From Kiritimatiellia bacterium (lineage in GTDB: Bacteria; Verrucomicrobiota; Kiritimatiellia; RFP12; UBA1067), in NCBI GenBank assembly GCA_024405255.1, contig JAKSOY010000012.1:1-40516 (forward strand): a stretch of DNA of 40,516 nt, read 5' to 3'. Each line of letters starts with the position of its first letter. Position 1 is the stretch's first letter. Under the pieces are notes generated by a model. That model was not told the DNA's origin. It searched no databases and saw only the letters and a list, made by a program, of their open reading frames with translations. Shown here piece after piece: positions 24,922 through 33,751 of this stretch. The position numbers were made by a program, and so were the translations under genes.

Positions 24922-27342
24922 GACCGTCAACGACAGAGGCGGCAGCGTTTCGGAGATTTCTCCGTTCGCCACCGTCACCGAAGAAGAAACCTCCTTCAGC
25001 GCTTCACGATTGTCCGGCGAATTGCTCGCCCGCGCGTTCGGCCCCGTAAACACGGTCTTCTTTGCGCGCGTATACGGCGAACCGCCCTTCACGCGCACGA
25101 CGCTCGGCTGCGGCGCTTCGGAACAATTCACAAGCTTCACGATCAGCGAACCGTCCGCATCGCGAATGGTCGAAGCGGAAATCACACGGCAGCGCCGTCC
25201 GTTCTTCGCCGTCATCCAGCCTGAAGTCTGCAGGAAGTCAAGGACTTCCTTGCCGCGGTTCTCGCTGAAGAGCTTCTGCACGTTCCAACTCGGATTCACA
25301 AAGTTTCCATCCGTCATCGGATAGATGAGGTCCGGCGCCCAGGCCGTGTGATTCGCATTCGCGAAAAGCGGGGCATACGCCGCAAGCTTCACGAGGTCCG
25401 CATTGCGTTCCAACGCGCACATGAAGGCCGCCTCGCCGATGGCGCCGCGGAGGTCGCCCCAGCGGCCGACATCGCGCGTCACCGCATATTCGCCCACGAA
25501 CACCTCGTACTCGCCACGCGGACGCGTCTCGTACATCTTCGAGCCTTCCGTCATGAAGAAGTCGGGGCTGTTGTAGTAGTGTTCGTCGCGAATGTGCTGC
25601 GGGCGTCCCTGCACCGGACCGCCCCACACGTCGGAGACGATCTTGATTTCAGGATACGCCTTGGTCACGGCATCGTGAATGAGCGCGTAACGCTCGTGAT
25701 AGGCCTTGCCGCCGTTCTCGTTTCCGATTTCAAGATACTTGAGATTGAACGGCTTCGGATGGCCGTTCGCCGCACGCACGGCGCCCCACTTCGAAGTCAC
25801 AGGTCCGTTCGCGTATTCGATACAGTCGAGCGCATCCTGCACGAACTCGCCCATCTTCGACATCGGCACGTTCTCCTTGTGGCTCATGCCGCAGTTGATG
25901 CAGAAGAGCGCCTTCGCACCGAGTTCCTCGCAGAGAACGAGATACTCGTGGAAACCAACGCCGTTCGCAGACCAGTAGTTCCAGATGTTCCACTGCGTGC
26001 GGCGATTCCACACCGAGCCGATCGTCTTCTTCCAGCGATAGGCTTCCGCCATCGTATCGCCCTCGACCCAGCAACCACCCGGGAAGCGCACGAAACTCGG
26101 ACGCAACGCGGCCAGGCGTTCCATCAGGTCTTTGCGGAAGAGTCCGCTCGTACCGTACGTATCCTTCGGAAACAGCGACACGCAGTCGAGGTAGAATGTA
26201 CCGCCCGCCGGCGCACGGAAGACGAGCTTCGCCGTCGGATCGGTGGCGTTCGCCGTGAGTTCGAGCTTCTTCGTCTGCCAGTCCGCGCCCACTCCGGTGA
26301 TTTCACCCAGCGCAAACGCGGGCTTGCCAAGCGATTCGAGCGACACGACGATCGGTCCCTTCACTTCACCGCGCACCGCCACCGACAGACGATACTTCGC
26401 ATCCTTCTTCACGGCGATGCCAAAATAGCCGTCGTTCGCGATACCGCCACCCGGCTGCGCCAGAACGCGCACGCACTGCGTATTCTGCGGCGAAAGCGGC
26501 TTCGAGAAATCAGGCGTCATCGTGGCCGGGCCGACCGGGTTCCAATATTCGAGCGACGTCGACCGATTCCGCCACGACCACGGATTGCGCTTCTGATCAT
26601 AGCGCCCGCCATCCTCGAAGCTGCGGTTGCGCACGAGTTCGGCATACACACCGCCGTCGAGCGACAGCGAGATGTCTTCAAAGAAGATTCCCCACTGGTC
26701 TTCCGCCACGGGGAAACGCACCTTCTCGCTCTCGACCGTCACGACGTTCGGCGCGTTGGGATCGGTCTCCGGCATCGCCACGTCCGTGAAAAGCGGCTTC
26801 CCGTCGAGTGACATCGTCACCCGTTCACCGCAGCATGTCACTGCCAGGTCGTACCAGCGTCCCTTCTCGATTTTCGAGAAGCGTTTCCGAAAGGGCGTCG
26901 TAAAATCGTAGTTGCCTCGCGATTCCAGTCCGTGGTCGACATTGTTCCAGCCACCGTAGTTGGCGAAGATGCACTGGTCTGGACCTTTTTCACGCACATG
27001 AAGGATGAAGCCCTCCAGTCCCTCGAGCTTGCGCGCCTTCACACGCAGCGTATAGTCGCCCCACGCCTTGTCGCCGAAGCGGATGACGGCGTTCGTGACG
27101 GAGGGATTGGACTGACGCAGCACGCCGTTGACGAGCGACCATGAACCGTCCGCCTCGTGTTCCTGCGTCGCCGGATCCGGTACACCGCGCCACAGCACCT
27201 TCCCGTCACACCCCGTCACCACGAGGTCCTTGAACTCCACCGCCGTATTCCAGGTGTGGAGAGCCACGCGTCCTTGCGGAGCCGCCCACAGGCTCGCCGC
27301 AAGCGAAAGCGCAGCGGCACCTGTCCATCCCTTGATTTTCAT
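24904..27342 (-). CDS. secreted GH51 alpha-L-arabinofuranosidase with LamG-like N-terminal domain
   Basis: The 812-residue protein has a signal peptide (1 to about 21), a concanavalin/LamG or DUF1080-like beta domain (about 28-195), then a GH51 region. LEIGNENGG gives acid/base Glu542 and VFVGEYAV nucleophile Glu618, in the order and type of clan GH-A; RPSFVRFPGGCWVEG (415-428) is typical of GH51. These enzymes release terminal arabinofuranose from arabinan and rhamnogalacturonan side chains. AAAGGA lies 7 nt before the ATG. It is the third gene of the GH97-GH78-GH51 unit, 27 bp after the GH78 gene. Confidence 0.92.
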   Translation of the reverse strand: MKIKGWTGAAALSLAASLWAAPQGRVALHTWNTAVEFKDLVVTGCDGKVLWRGVPDPATQEHEADGSWSLVNGVLRQSNPSVTNAVIRFGDKAWGDYTLRVKARKLEGLEGFILHVREKGPDQCIFANYGGWNNVDHGLESRGNYDFTTPFRKRFSKIEKGRWYDLAVTCCGERVTMSLDGKPLFTDVAMPETDPNAPNVVTVESEKVRFPVAEDQWGIFFEDISLSLDGGVYAELVRNRSFEDGGRYDQKRNPWSWRNRSTSLEYWNPVGPATMTPDFSKPLSPQNTQCVRVLAQPGGGIANDGYFGIAVKKDAKYRLSVAVRGEVKGPIVVSLESLGKPAFALGEITGVGADWQTKKLELTANATDPTAKLVFRAPAGGTFYLDCVSLFPKDTYGTSGLFRKDLMERLAALRPSFVRFPGGCWVEGDTMAEAYRWKKTIGSVWNRRTQWNIWNYWSANGVGFHEYLVLCEELGAKALFCINCGMSHKENVPMSKMGEFVQDALDCIEYANGPVTSKWGAVRAANGHPKPFNLKYLEIGNENGGKAYHERYALIHDAVTKAYPEIKIVSDVWGGPVQGRPQHIRDEHYYNSPDFFMTEGSKMYETRPRGEYEVFVGEYAVTRDVGRWGDLRGAIGEAAFMCALERNADLVKLAAYAPLFANANHTAWAPDLIYPMTDGNFVNPSWNVQKLFSENRGKEVLDFLQTSGWMTAKNGRRCRVISASTIRDADGSLIVKLVNCSEAPQPSVVRVKGGSPYTRAKKTVFTGPNARASNSPDNREALKEVSSSVTVANGEISETLPPLSLTVYRLAR

Positions 27343-27369
27343 TCTTCTATCCTTTCTTTGATCTGAAGC

Positions 27370-29085
27370 TCACTTGCGCACCACGTGCGTACCCGCCGTG
27401 AGGTTCCGTGTCTGGCCCGCAAAGACCAGACGCGTCGGCGCGGGAGTGGTGACGGTGAGCGTCTCGTTTTCATAGACGATCGTCACCGGACCCTTCGCGG
27501 TCGGCACGGTTCCCTTCACCGTCCGAAGCGAACCGAACTGCGGCGCAATCCGGATCTTCGCAAAACCGGGTTCGAGCGGCGTCACACCCAGCAGATAGCG
27601 CGAGATGACATTCAGCGGCGGTGTGCCCCAGGCATGGTTCATATCGAGGTTCGGCTTGTACTTCGGGGCCCATGCCTCCAGCGTGATCGTCGCCCCCTGG
27701 TCGAGCATGCCCAGCCAGCTGCGATCGCCCGTCGACGTCATCAGCTTGAGCGCGAGATCGGCGCGTCCCGCCTCGAAGAACGCCTCCAGCAGGTATTGCG
27801 CGAAATAGACACTGCAGGCCATGCCGCGCGATGCCAGATGCGCCACGACGCGCGCCTGCCGAGCCGGCGGTACGAGTCCGAACGCCAACGCCGCCGCATT
27901 CGCGTGCAAGGACGCATGATCCGTCTTTTCGCCGTCGGCATAGACGCCCGTCGCCGCGCGGAAGAACACGCGCTGATAGGCCGCGTACACGCGCACGGCA
28001 CGCGCCGCAAAAGCTTCTGCATCCGCCGTCTTCCCCAAGGCTCGCGCGATGTCGGCCATCTCGAGGAGATTGCGGTAGTAGAACGCGTTCACCACGGCAT
28101 TGAGTTCTTCGAACACATAGCCGTCGCGTTCGCCAAGCGGCCAGTCGACGATGTCACGCGCGCCGTTGGGATTCGTCTTCGAAAACTTGTTCGCCGCACT
28201 GCCCGTGACGAGCAAACCGTCCGACGGACGCGCAAAGCGTTCCAGCAGCTTGTCGTTCTTCAACTGGTCGTAGCATTTCGCCAACGACCGCGTATCGCCG
28301 GACCACATCCAGTCCGTCCATGCCATCTTGATTGAATGCTGCTTCCACTCCGTGGGCCAGGTGGGATGCGCCATCAGATACTCGTGGCTCGCACGTCCAA
28401 GCGAGTAGTCGGCGTGTACGGCGTACTCGCCGAGCTGGTTGAGATAGGCATCCGCCTCGTAGGGGATCCGCTCGCGATCGCCATCCACATAGAGTCCCGC
28501 AAAGGACGTGGCGCGGATCGACTCCTTGCAGAGATTGTAGATCTTCACAAGCCGCGCGTCATCGCAGGTGAAAGCCGACTGCGTCATATCCATCGGATAT
28601 TCCACGGCGACCATGCGCACCGTCTCGGGGTTGACCTTGAACGGTGCGTGAAAGACTTCCGCATAGCGAAACGGCGTCACGACGCCATGCCGCGCCGGAA
28701 TCTTTACCGCCGCACCTTCCCGGCCCCCGTTCGTGTTGCGCTTATCGGGTTTGAGCGGTACACGATGAACGCCATCACGCGTGATCTCGCCGACAATCTT
28801 CGTCGAGCGGATCGTCGCGCCCGGGTTCATCTTCACACTGCCATCCGGCTTGATGATTTCGCCCAGACGCACCTCGTAAGGTCCGCGCGTTCCCGGCGGC
28901 GGCACGAACTCGAGGAATCCGAACGCCTCCTGTCCGAAGTCGACGAGCGAACGTCCCGCAATCGGATGCGTAATCGCCACCGGCGACACGCGACGCTGCA
29001 CCGTCTGCTTGTAGTCATACGGATCCCCCGCGAAAAGAGACGCGGCGAGCGCAACAGCACCAACCCAGAACAGCAACCTTTTCAT
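27370..29085 (-). CDS. secreted GH78-like alpha-L-rhamnosidase (short type)
   Basis: The 571-residue protein has a signal peptide (about 1-20). A beta-type region lies before about 165, followed by a six-hairpin domain with FTCDDARLVKIYNLCKESIR, DGDRERIPYEADAYLNQ (201-217, where GH78 members carry the catalytic acid) and ITLEAW, then a short C-terminal beta domain. The family releases alpha-L-rhamnose from rhamnogalacturonan or glycosides. It is shorter than usual GH78 proteins and lacks extra N-terminal modules. It sits 17 bp after GH97 and 27 bp before GH51. Confidence 0.85.
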   Translation of the reverse strand: MKRLLFWVGAVALAASLFAGDPYDYKQTVQRRVSPVAITHPIAGRSLVDFGQEAFGFLEFVPPPGTRGPYEVRLGEIIKPDGSVKMNPGATIRSTKIVGEITRDGVHRVPLKPDKRNTNGGREGAAVKIPARHGVVTPFRYAEVFHAPFKVNPETVRMVAVEYPMDMTQSAFTCDDARLVKIYNLCKESIRATSFAGLYVDGDRERIPYEADAYLNQLGEYAVHADYSLGRASHEYLMAHPTWPTEWKQHSIKMAWTDWMWSGDTRSLAKCYDQLKNDKLLERFARPSDGLLVTGSAANKFSKTNPNGARDIVDWPLGERDGYVFEELNAVVNAFYYRNLLEMADIARALGKTADAEAFAARAVRVYAAYQRVFFRAATGVYADGEKTDHASLHANAAALAFGLVPPARQARVVAHLASRGMACSVYFAQYLLEAFFEAGRADLALKLMTSTGDRSWLGMLDQGATITLEAWAPKYKPNLDMNHAWGTPPLNVISRYLLGVTPLEPGFAKIRIAPQFGSLRTVKGTVPTAKGPVTIVYENETLTVTTPAPTRLVFAGQTRNLTAGTHVVRK

Positions 29086-29102
29086 GTTTTGACTCTCGTT
29101 TT

Positions 29103-31112
29103 CTAGCGCGTCAGCTTCGCGGCGAAACCGCCGCCCGGCGCGAGTTTGATCTTGAGCGTCGAACCCGGCTTGACGCCGGTCTGGCGTACATAATGCTCGG
29201 GATTCTTGTCCGCATCGGCCGCATCGGCAAACGACTCCATCGACCAGGCGCCATCGCCGAGGAACGAAAGGTCGAGTTCGACTTCACGCGGCTCCCACGC
29301 GTTGATCACACCGATCCACCAGGCGTTCCCCTTCCGACGCGCCACGGCGGCGAACGTACGCGGATCGCCCGCAAGCGTACGCGACTCGTCCCACACCGTC
29401 GGCACCCCGGCCATGAACGTGGCGCTCTCCTCATTTGCCTCGTAGTTCGTCGGCGAGTCGGCCATCATCTGAAGCGGCGAGAAGTAGAGCGGCAAAAGCG
29501 CCATCTGGTGGCAGCGCGTCCCCTGCGAGGTCGGCCGCTTGTACACCGGCTTCCACGCGGCACGCGTCCGGTTCAGCATCGCCCCCGGCGTGTAGTCCAT
29601 CGGACCCGCCGCCATGCGCAGGAAGTAGTGCTGGCAGTCCACGAGCGGCATGTCCTTGTGCGTCACCCACTTGAGTTCCTCAAGTCCATGCACGCCTTCG
29701 TAGGACAGCACATTCGGATAGCGCTGCTCGAGTCCATACGGCTTGAACATGCCGTGATAGTCGACATGGAAATGATATTTCGCAGCGATGCGCGCCGTCT
29801 CTTCGAGGAAGTTCACAACCTGCTGGTCGTCGCGGTTCATGAAGTCGATCTTGAAACCCTTCACACCCATCTTCGCGTACTTGGCGAAAATCTCGTCCTG
29901 ACGGCCCGGCAACTGAGCCCACGCGCACCACAGGATGATCTCCACGCCGCGTTCCTTTCCGTAGCGGATGAGTTCCGGCAGGTCGATGTTCTTCTGCACG
30001 CGCGTCACATCAAGCTTTTCACTCCAGCCCTCGTCGAGAATCACATAGCGGATGCCGTGACGTCCCGCGAAGTCGAGATAGTACTTGTAGGTGCGCGTAT
30101 CGATACCCGGCTTAAAGTCGACGCCCTTGAGGTTCCAGTTGTTCCACCAGTCCCACGCCACGATGCCCGGCTGCACCCAGCTGAAGTCCGCACCCGGATC
30201 CGGCGGACGCGCAAGCGCCGCCACGCAGTCGGAGTCGGTCAGATCGCCCGGCTTGTCGCCCTGCAGCACGACGCGCCACGGGAAGGTGCGTCCTGCGGAA
30301 GTACGGGCGATGAAGTTCTCGCGCGTCAACACGCGGTAGTAGCGTCCCGTGTAGTTCGTCGTCGCAGGATAGGCCGCGAAGAGCGCGTGAACGGACGTAT
30401 TCGCGGCACTCGGACGCACCAGCTGCATCGACGGATAGTCCACGAGGTCGCTTTCCGTGAGCAGCGCCCAACGTCCCGTCGCCGGATTCTGCGACAGCAG
30501 CGGCAGGCAATGGTGCGCCGCCAGCTCGCCGCCATCCACGCGGATCTCGCGCACCTTCTGCATCACGTTCTTCGGCTGGAAACCCCACTGAAGACGGTCG
30601 AACTTCGCCGGCTTGCGGCCATAGCCCGGCCACACCAGACAATCGTCCGTCGGATACGAGAAGCTCGTCTTTTCCGCCGTGATCTTCACCTCGCCCTTGC
30701 CCTCGGTGAACAGACGCCACGCGACACCGTCGTTACGCGCCGCAAGCTCAATGCCCCAGCCACGTTCGAAGGACACACGCGTACGACAGTCGGCGAGCGA
30801 AATCTCGGCACGCTTGTAGACGGGCGTCTTACGGACACCCGTGGTCCGGCTCGTCGACACGGAAAGGATGTCGTCCCGCTTCGGGTCCGGCCCCTTGTCG
30901 GAATCAAGATACGCGAGCCCCGCGAATGTCGACACCATCGTCACATCGCCCCGCCGCGACGCTGTGATCTTCACCACACCGTCCTTGCGCGCAAGCTCAA
31001 TCTTGTTCAGTCCGTCCGGACTCGTCGCCACAGTTGGGGACAGCCCCCACACCGCACTCGTTGCAACACCCGCCAGCAGCGCCAGCATCCCGCGAATCAA
31101 TGATTTCTTCAT
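29103..31112 (-). CDS. secreted GH97 glycosidase, probably retaining alpha-galactosidase type
   Basis: The 669-residue protein has a signal peptide (about 1-23), the N-terminal beta super-sandwich with SPDGLNKIELARKDG, and a (beta/alpha)8 barrel with VILDEGWS (357-364), GVKGFKIDFMNRDDQ (416-430) and YEGVHGLEELKW (from 472). In GH97, enzymes with Asp at the barrel position seen here (Asp423) act with retention, usually as alpha-galactosidases, while inverting alpha-glucosidases such as SusB lack it. The subfamily call is an inference from this residue. It is the first gene of the GH97-GH78-GH51 unit, behind the 31148-31156 promoter and a hairpin over its ribosome site. Confidence 0.9.
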   Translation of the reverse strand: MKKSLIRGMLALLAGVATSAVWGLSPTVATSPDGLNKIELARKDGVVKITASRRGDVTMVSTFAGLAYLDSDKGPDPKRDDILSVSTSRTTGVRKTPVYKRAEISLADCRTRVSFERGWGIELAARNDGVAWRLFTEGKGEVKITAEKTSFSYPTDDCLVWPGYGRKPAKFDRLQWGFQPKNVMQKVREIRVDGGELAAHHCLPLLSQNPATGRWALLTESDLVDYPSMQLVRPSAANTSVHALFAAYPATTNYTGRYYRVLTRENFIARTSAGRTFPWRVVLQGDKPGDLTDSDCVAALARPPDPGADFSWVQPGIVAWDWWNNWNLKGVDFKPGIDTRTYKYYLDFAGRHGIRYVILDEGWSEKLDVTRVQKNIDLPELIRYGKERGVEIILWCAWAQLPGRQDEIFAKYAKMGVKGFKIDFMNRDDQQVVNFLEETARIAAKYHFHVDYHGMFKPYGLEQRYPNVLSYEGVHGLEELKWVTHKDMPLVDCQHYFLRMAAGPMDYTPGAMLNRTRAAWKPVYKRPTSQGTRCHQMALLPLYFSPLQMMADSPTNYEANEESATFMAGVPTVWDESRTLAGDPRTFAAVARRKGNAWWIGVINAWEPREVELDLSFLGDGAWSMESFADAADADKNPEHYVRQTGVKPGSTLKIKLAPGGGFAAKLTR

Positions 31113-31120
31113 ATCGTCTA

Positions 31121-31147
31121 GTCCTTTAAACCTCTCTGTTTAAGGAC
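31121..31147 (-). promoter_or_regulatory. hairpin/operator in the GH97 leader
   Basis: On the minus strand GTCCTTAAAC, loop AGAGAG, GTTTAAAGGAC forms a 10-bp stem with one bulged base. It begins right after the -10 element, so it covers the start site and includes the GGA of the GH97 ribosome site. It could act as a DNA operator or as an RNA fold that hides the ribosome site and protects the 5' end. Confidence 0.6.
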
Positions 31148-31156
31148 ATTATACCA
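31148..31156 (-). promoter_or_regulatory. extended -10 promoter of the GH97-GH78-GH51 unit
   Basis: TGGTATAAT on the minus strand, with no good -35. It is followed at once by the hairpin at 31121-31147; the expected start site is about 30 nt before the GH97 ATG. Confidence 0.65.
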
Positions 31157-31241
31157 AAATCCGAGCCCCCCCTCTAGCGAAAACATCGTCTCGCGGCAAA
31201 CGGAGCGGGGAACATAGCGGATTCACGGGGACGCACCTCGC

Positions 31242-33734
31242 CTATTGGAAAAATACGGCGTTGATCACGGCATTGTCGCCGCGGATGTTGTTGCAGCGGA
31301 AGCGGATCGAACGGTCGTAGGTGAAGACCACGTAGACACCACCTTCGAAATGCTCGACTTTCACGGTCGGGGCGATACGATTCAACGTCTCCAGATCGAA
31401 TGCGTCCACATTCTGCACACGGCCGCCCGGCCCCGGTTTGCAGTCCGCGAAATAGAGTGCGACGGTAAATTTGCGCGGCTGCTTGAGCTTGATGTCTACA
31501 GGGCACATCTGCAGACCATTCGAGTAGTAGCATCCGAACGCACGTGGTCCCGTACCGTCGGGCCCTGTCGCCAGCGGCGCGCGCGGATCGCGCGGCAGCA
31601 CGTCGACCGAACGATGGTTCGACAGTCTGTTCACATAGTCGAACGTCACCGACTCCACATAGTCCGGCAACACCGCGAGATCGCTCTTCTTCGGGCCACC
31701 CCCGACAATGAAATAACCGTCTTTCCCGTACTTCTTGAACCAATCGCCCCGCGTCGCGTAATCAATCGCCTCGCACGTGGTCGCATACCGCCATTCTTCC
31801 ACACGCGCGGCCCGGGGTTTGCCCGCATAGGTCACGTCAAACGTGTAGCGACCCGTCGGCAGGTTCCGTAGAACGGCGAAACCATCCTGCGAATCAAGCG
31901 ACTCGACCTTCACATTCTTTCCACCTTCCGACACGACGATCTTCTTGATGGACATCCCTTCCTTCGGGATCGCGAAATCGGCCTGCGTCCCAGTCGGCAC
32001 GGTGAGCGCGTGACGGCCCGTCGTCAGATCGAAGCTCGCCTCTACCGCCCCATGCGGCGTCATCGTACGTCCCGACACGCGGGTGGCGCGTCCATTGAAG
32101 TGCGGCCTCACGGCGAACTTCGCGAACCCGGGTTCGATCGGCTTGATCCCCAGCATCTCTTCGCTCAGCCACTGCAGCACGCCCGCTCCCCACGGGTGCG
32201 CCAGGCTCGTGTGGCCGCTCTGCGTGAACGGCACGGGACCGTTGACGCCGATGATCGGAATCCAGTCAGGACGGAACACCTCGAAGAAACACGTGCCGCC
32301 ATAATTGATCTGTTCGCCCCACAAGTCGAAAATGCTCGCAAACGCATCGTCGTAATGTCCCGCCGCCGCCATGGCCTGGATGAGGAAGCACTGGTTGAAC
32401 GGCGAATACGAAAGCCGCTGAACGCGATCCGCAAGATCGCGGTGGTAGAGTTTCTCGAGATCGGACAGAAGTCCAGCATTGATCGCATCCGCCGAAGCAT
32501 GCATACCAAGGCGCCCCAGATAGCCGGGATCCGCGAGAAGCTGCTTCGTCTTCTCCGTGGCGTAGCGGCGGTAGGTCGCCGCACGCGCGCCTTCGCCGAT
32601 GCGGTCCAGCACTTCGGCGAAATGCTTCCAGGCGCCAATCGCGAGCAACTGGTAGGTGAACTTGTTCTGCGTGCAGTCGGGATGGTCGAAACCGATCCCC
32701 GTGCGTTCGTCCCAGCCGACGAAACGCAGATGTTTCGGCGCATCGAAAATCGCGTAGGCGTGATCGAGGCGTCCTACGGCGGCGGACAACAGGGACTTCA
32801 CCCCTTCGGCATCCCCTGAGTACATGTAGTAGTCGATGAGGCTCTCGATCCAATAGAGTTCATAGCTCTCGATGTTGTTGCGATGGCATTCCGTGAAGCG
32901 CAGATTCTTGAGCACCGTATCGTAGTTCGAAAACGCCACCAACGACGCCGCCTGCGACGGATAGGCATCGCCCGTCCACGAGATGCGGTCGCCACGGTCC
33001 ATCAGGATCGCGCCGATGCAGTCCTCGCGCAGATTCGCCCGCACATCCCACGCGGCCACATACCAGATGCGCTCCAGCAGCGGATTGTCGCAGGCGAACG
33101 CGCCCGTATAGTTGACCGGCATGACCTGCGTGACCGCTCGAATGCCCGTGATCGTGAACGGACGATCGAACTTCTCGATGTTGACAAACGCAAAGCGTAC
33201 GCCCTCGTAGAGTTCGCGGTTGAGCTTGAGGCGATAGGTCGACGGACCGATCTTCTCGGGCCGCCGCGTTTTGTGCCCACCGATGCTCTCGACGACATTG
33301 TACTCGCTCACGCCGAGCGTCACCTGTCCCGTGAGGTCGGGGCTGTCGATCTCCAGCCAGGCCGGCAGTTCCACGCCGAAATCCAGCCGCAACGTACCCG
33401 GACCTGTCACGCGGATAGCGCATTTTTCACGGTCTACCGTCTCGAGTCCCGAGAACGAATGCCCAGCAAGATCTTCGGCCTTTTTCGGCAGCATCACGTA
33501 GGCCTGCAGTTTCGACGACGCCGAGGGAGCGTCCCACCGGTAGGCGACCAGAGGATCGGGCGAAGCCGCGACCGGTTCACCCGCGATGCGTCCACCCGAC
33601 ACGTAGGGATAGGGTTGCGTTGCCGGCGACCGCCGCGCCAATGTCTGCGCCAACGCGCACGTCTCCGCCTGAACTCCGACACCAGCCAGGGCCAATCCTG
33701 CCAACAGTCCCATTCGGATCTTGTTCATTTTCAT
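31242..33734 (-). CDS. secreted GH78 alpha-L-rhamnosidase with extra C-terminal domain
   Basis: The 830-residue protein has a signal peptide (about 1-23), N-terminal beta domains, and a six-hairpin domain with MDRGDRISWTGDA (245-257), the GH78 acid region usually reading DCPxRERLGWxGD. YGGTCFFEVFRPDW (478-491) holds the second catalytic Glu (Glu485). A closing beta domain with HPWGAG and IKPIEPGFAKFAVRPHF follows. Residues about 650-830 form another beta-rich domain, perhaps carbohydrate-binding. It is only partly similar to the neighbouring 571-residue GH78-like enzyme, so the two probably differ in linkage. It lies 17 bp after the URO-D-like gene. Confidence 0.9.
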   Translation of the reverse strand: MKMNKIRMGLLAGLALAGVGVQAETCALAQTLARRSPATQPYPYVSGGRIAGEPVAASPDPLVAYRWDAPSASSKLQAYVMLPKKAEDLAGHSFSGLETVDREKCAIRVTGPGTLRLDFGVELPAWLEIDSPDLTGQVTLGVSEYNVVESIGGHKTRRPEKIGPSTYRLKLNRELYEGVRFAFVNIEKFDRPFTITGIRAVTQVMPVNYTGAFACDNPLLERIWYVAAWDVRANLREDCIGAILMDRGDRISWTGDAYPSQAASLVAFSNYDTVLKNLRFTECHRNNIESYELYWIESLIDYYMYSGDAEGVKSLLSAAVGRLDHAYAIFDAPKHLRFVGWDERTGIGFDHPDCTQNKFTYQLLAIGAWKHFAEVLDRIGEGARAATYRRYATEKTKQLLADPGYLGRLGMHASADAINAGLLSDLEKLYHRDLADRVQRLSYSPFNQCFLIQAMAAAGHYDDAFASIFDLWGEQINYGGTCFFEVFRPDWIPIIGVNGPVPFTQSGHTSLAHPWGAGVLQWLSEEMLGIKPIEPGFAKFAVRPHFNGRATRVSGRTMTPHGAVEASFDLTTGRHALTVPTGTQADFAIPKEGMSIKKIVVSEGGKNVKVESLDSQDGFAVLRNLPTGRYTFDVTYAGKPRAARVEEWRYATTCEAIDYATRGDWFKKYGKDGYFIVGGGPKKSDLAVLPDYVESVTFDYVNRLSNHRSVDVLPRDPRAPLATGPDGTGPRAFGCYYSNGLQMCPVDIKLKQPRKFTVALYFADCKPGPGGRVQNVDAFDLETLNRIAPTVKVEHFEGGVYVVFTYDRSIRFRCNNIRGDNAVINAVFFQ

Positions 33735-33751
33735 CTTCCCTCACAACTGGC

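Noticed and set aside
29193..31103. Long plus-strand open frame opposite the GH97 gene
   Set aside because: Antisense composition artefact; the minus strand encodes a clear GH97 enzyme.
31157..31241. Terminator after the larger GH78 gene
   Set aside because: Only 4-bp stems are found and no T-run follows in the direction of transcription.
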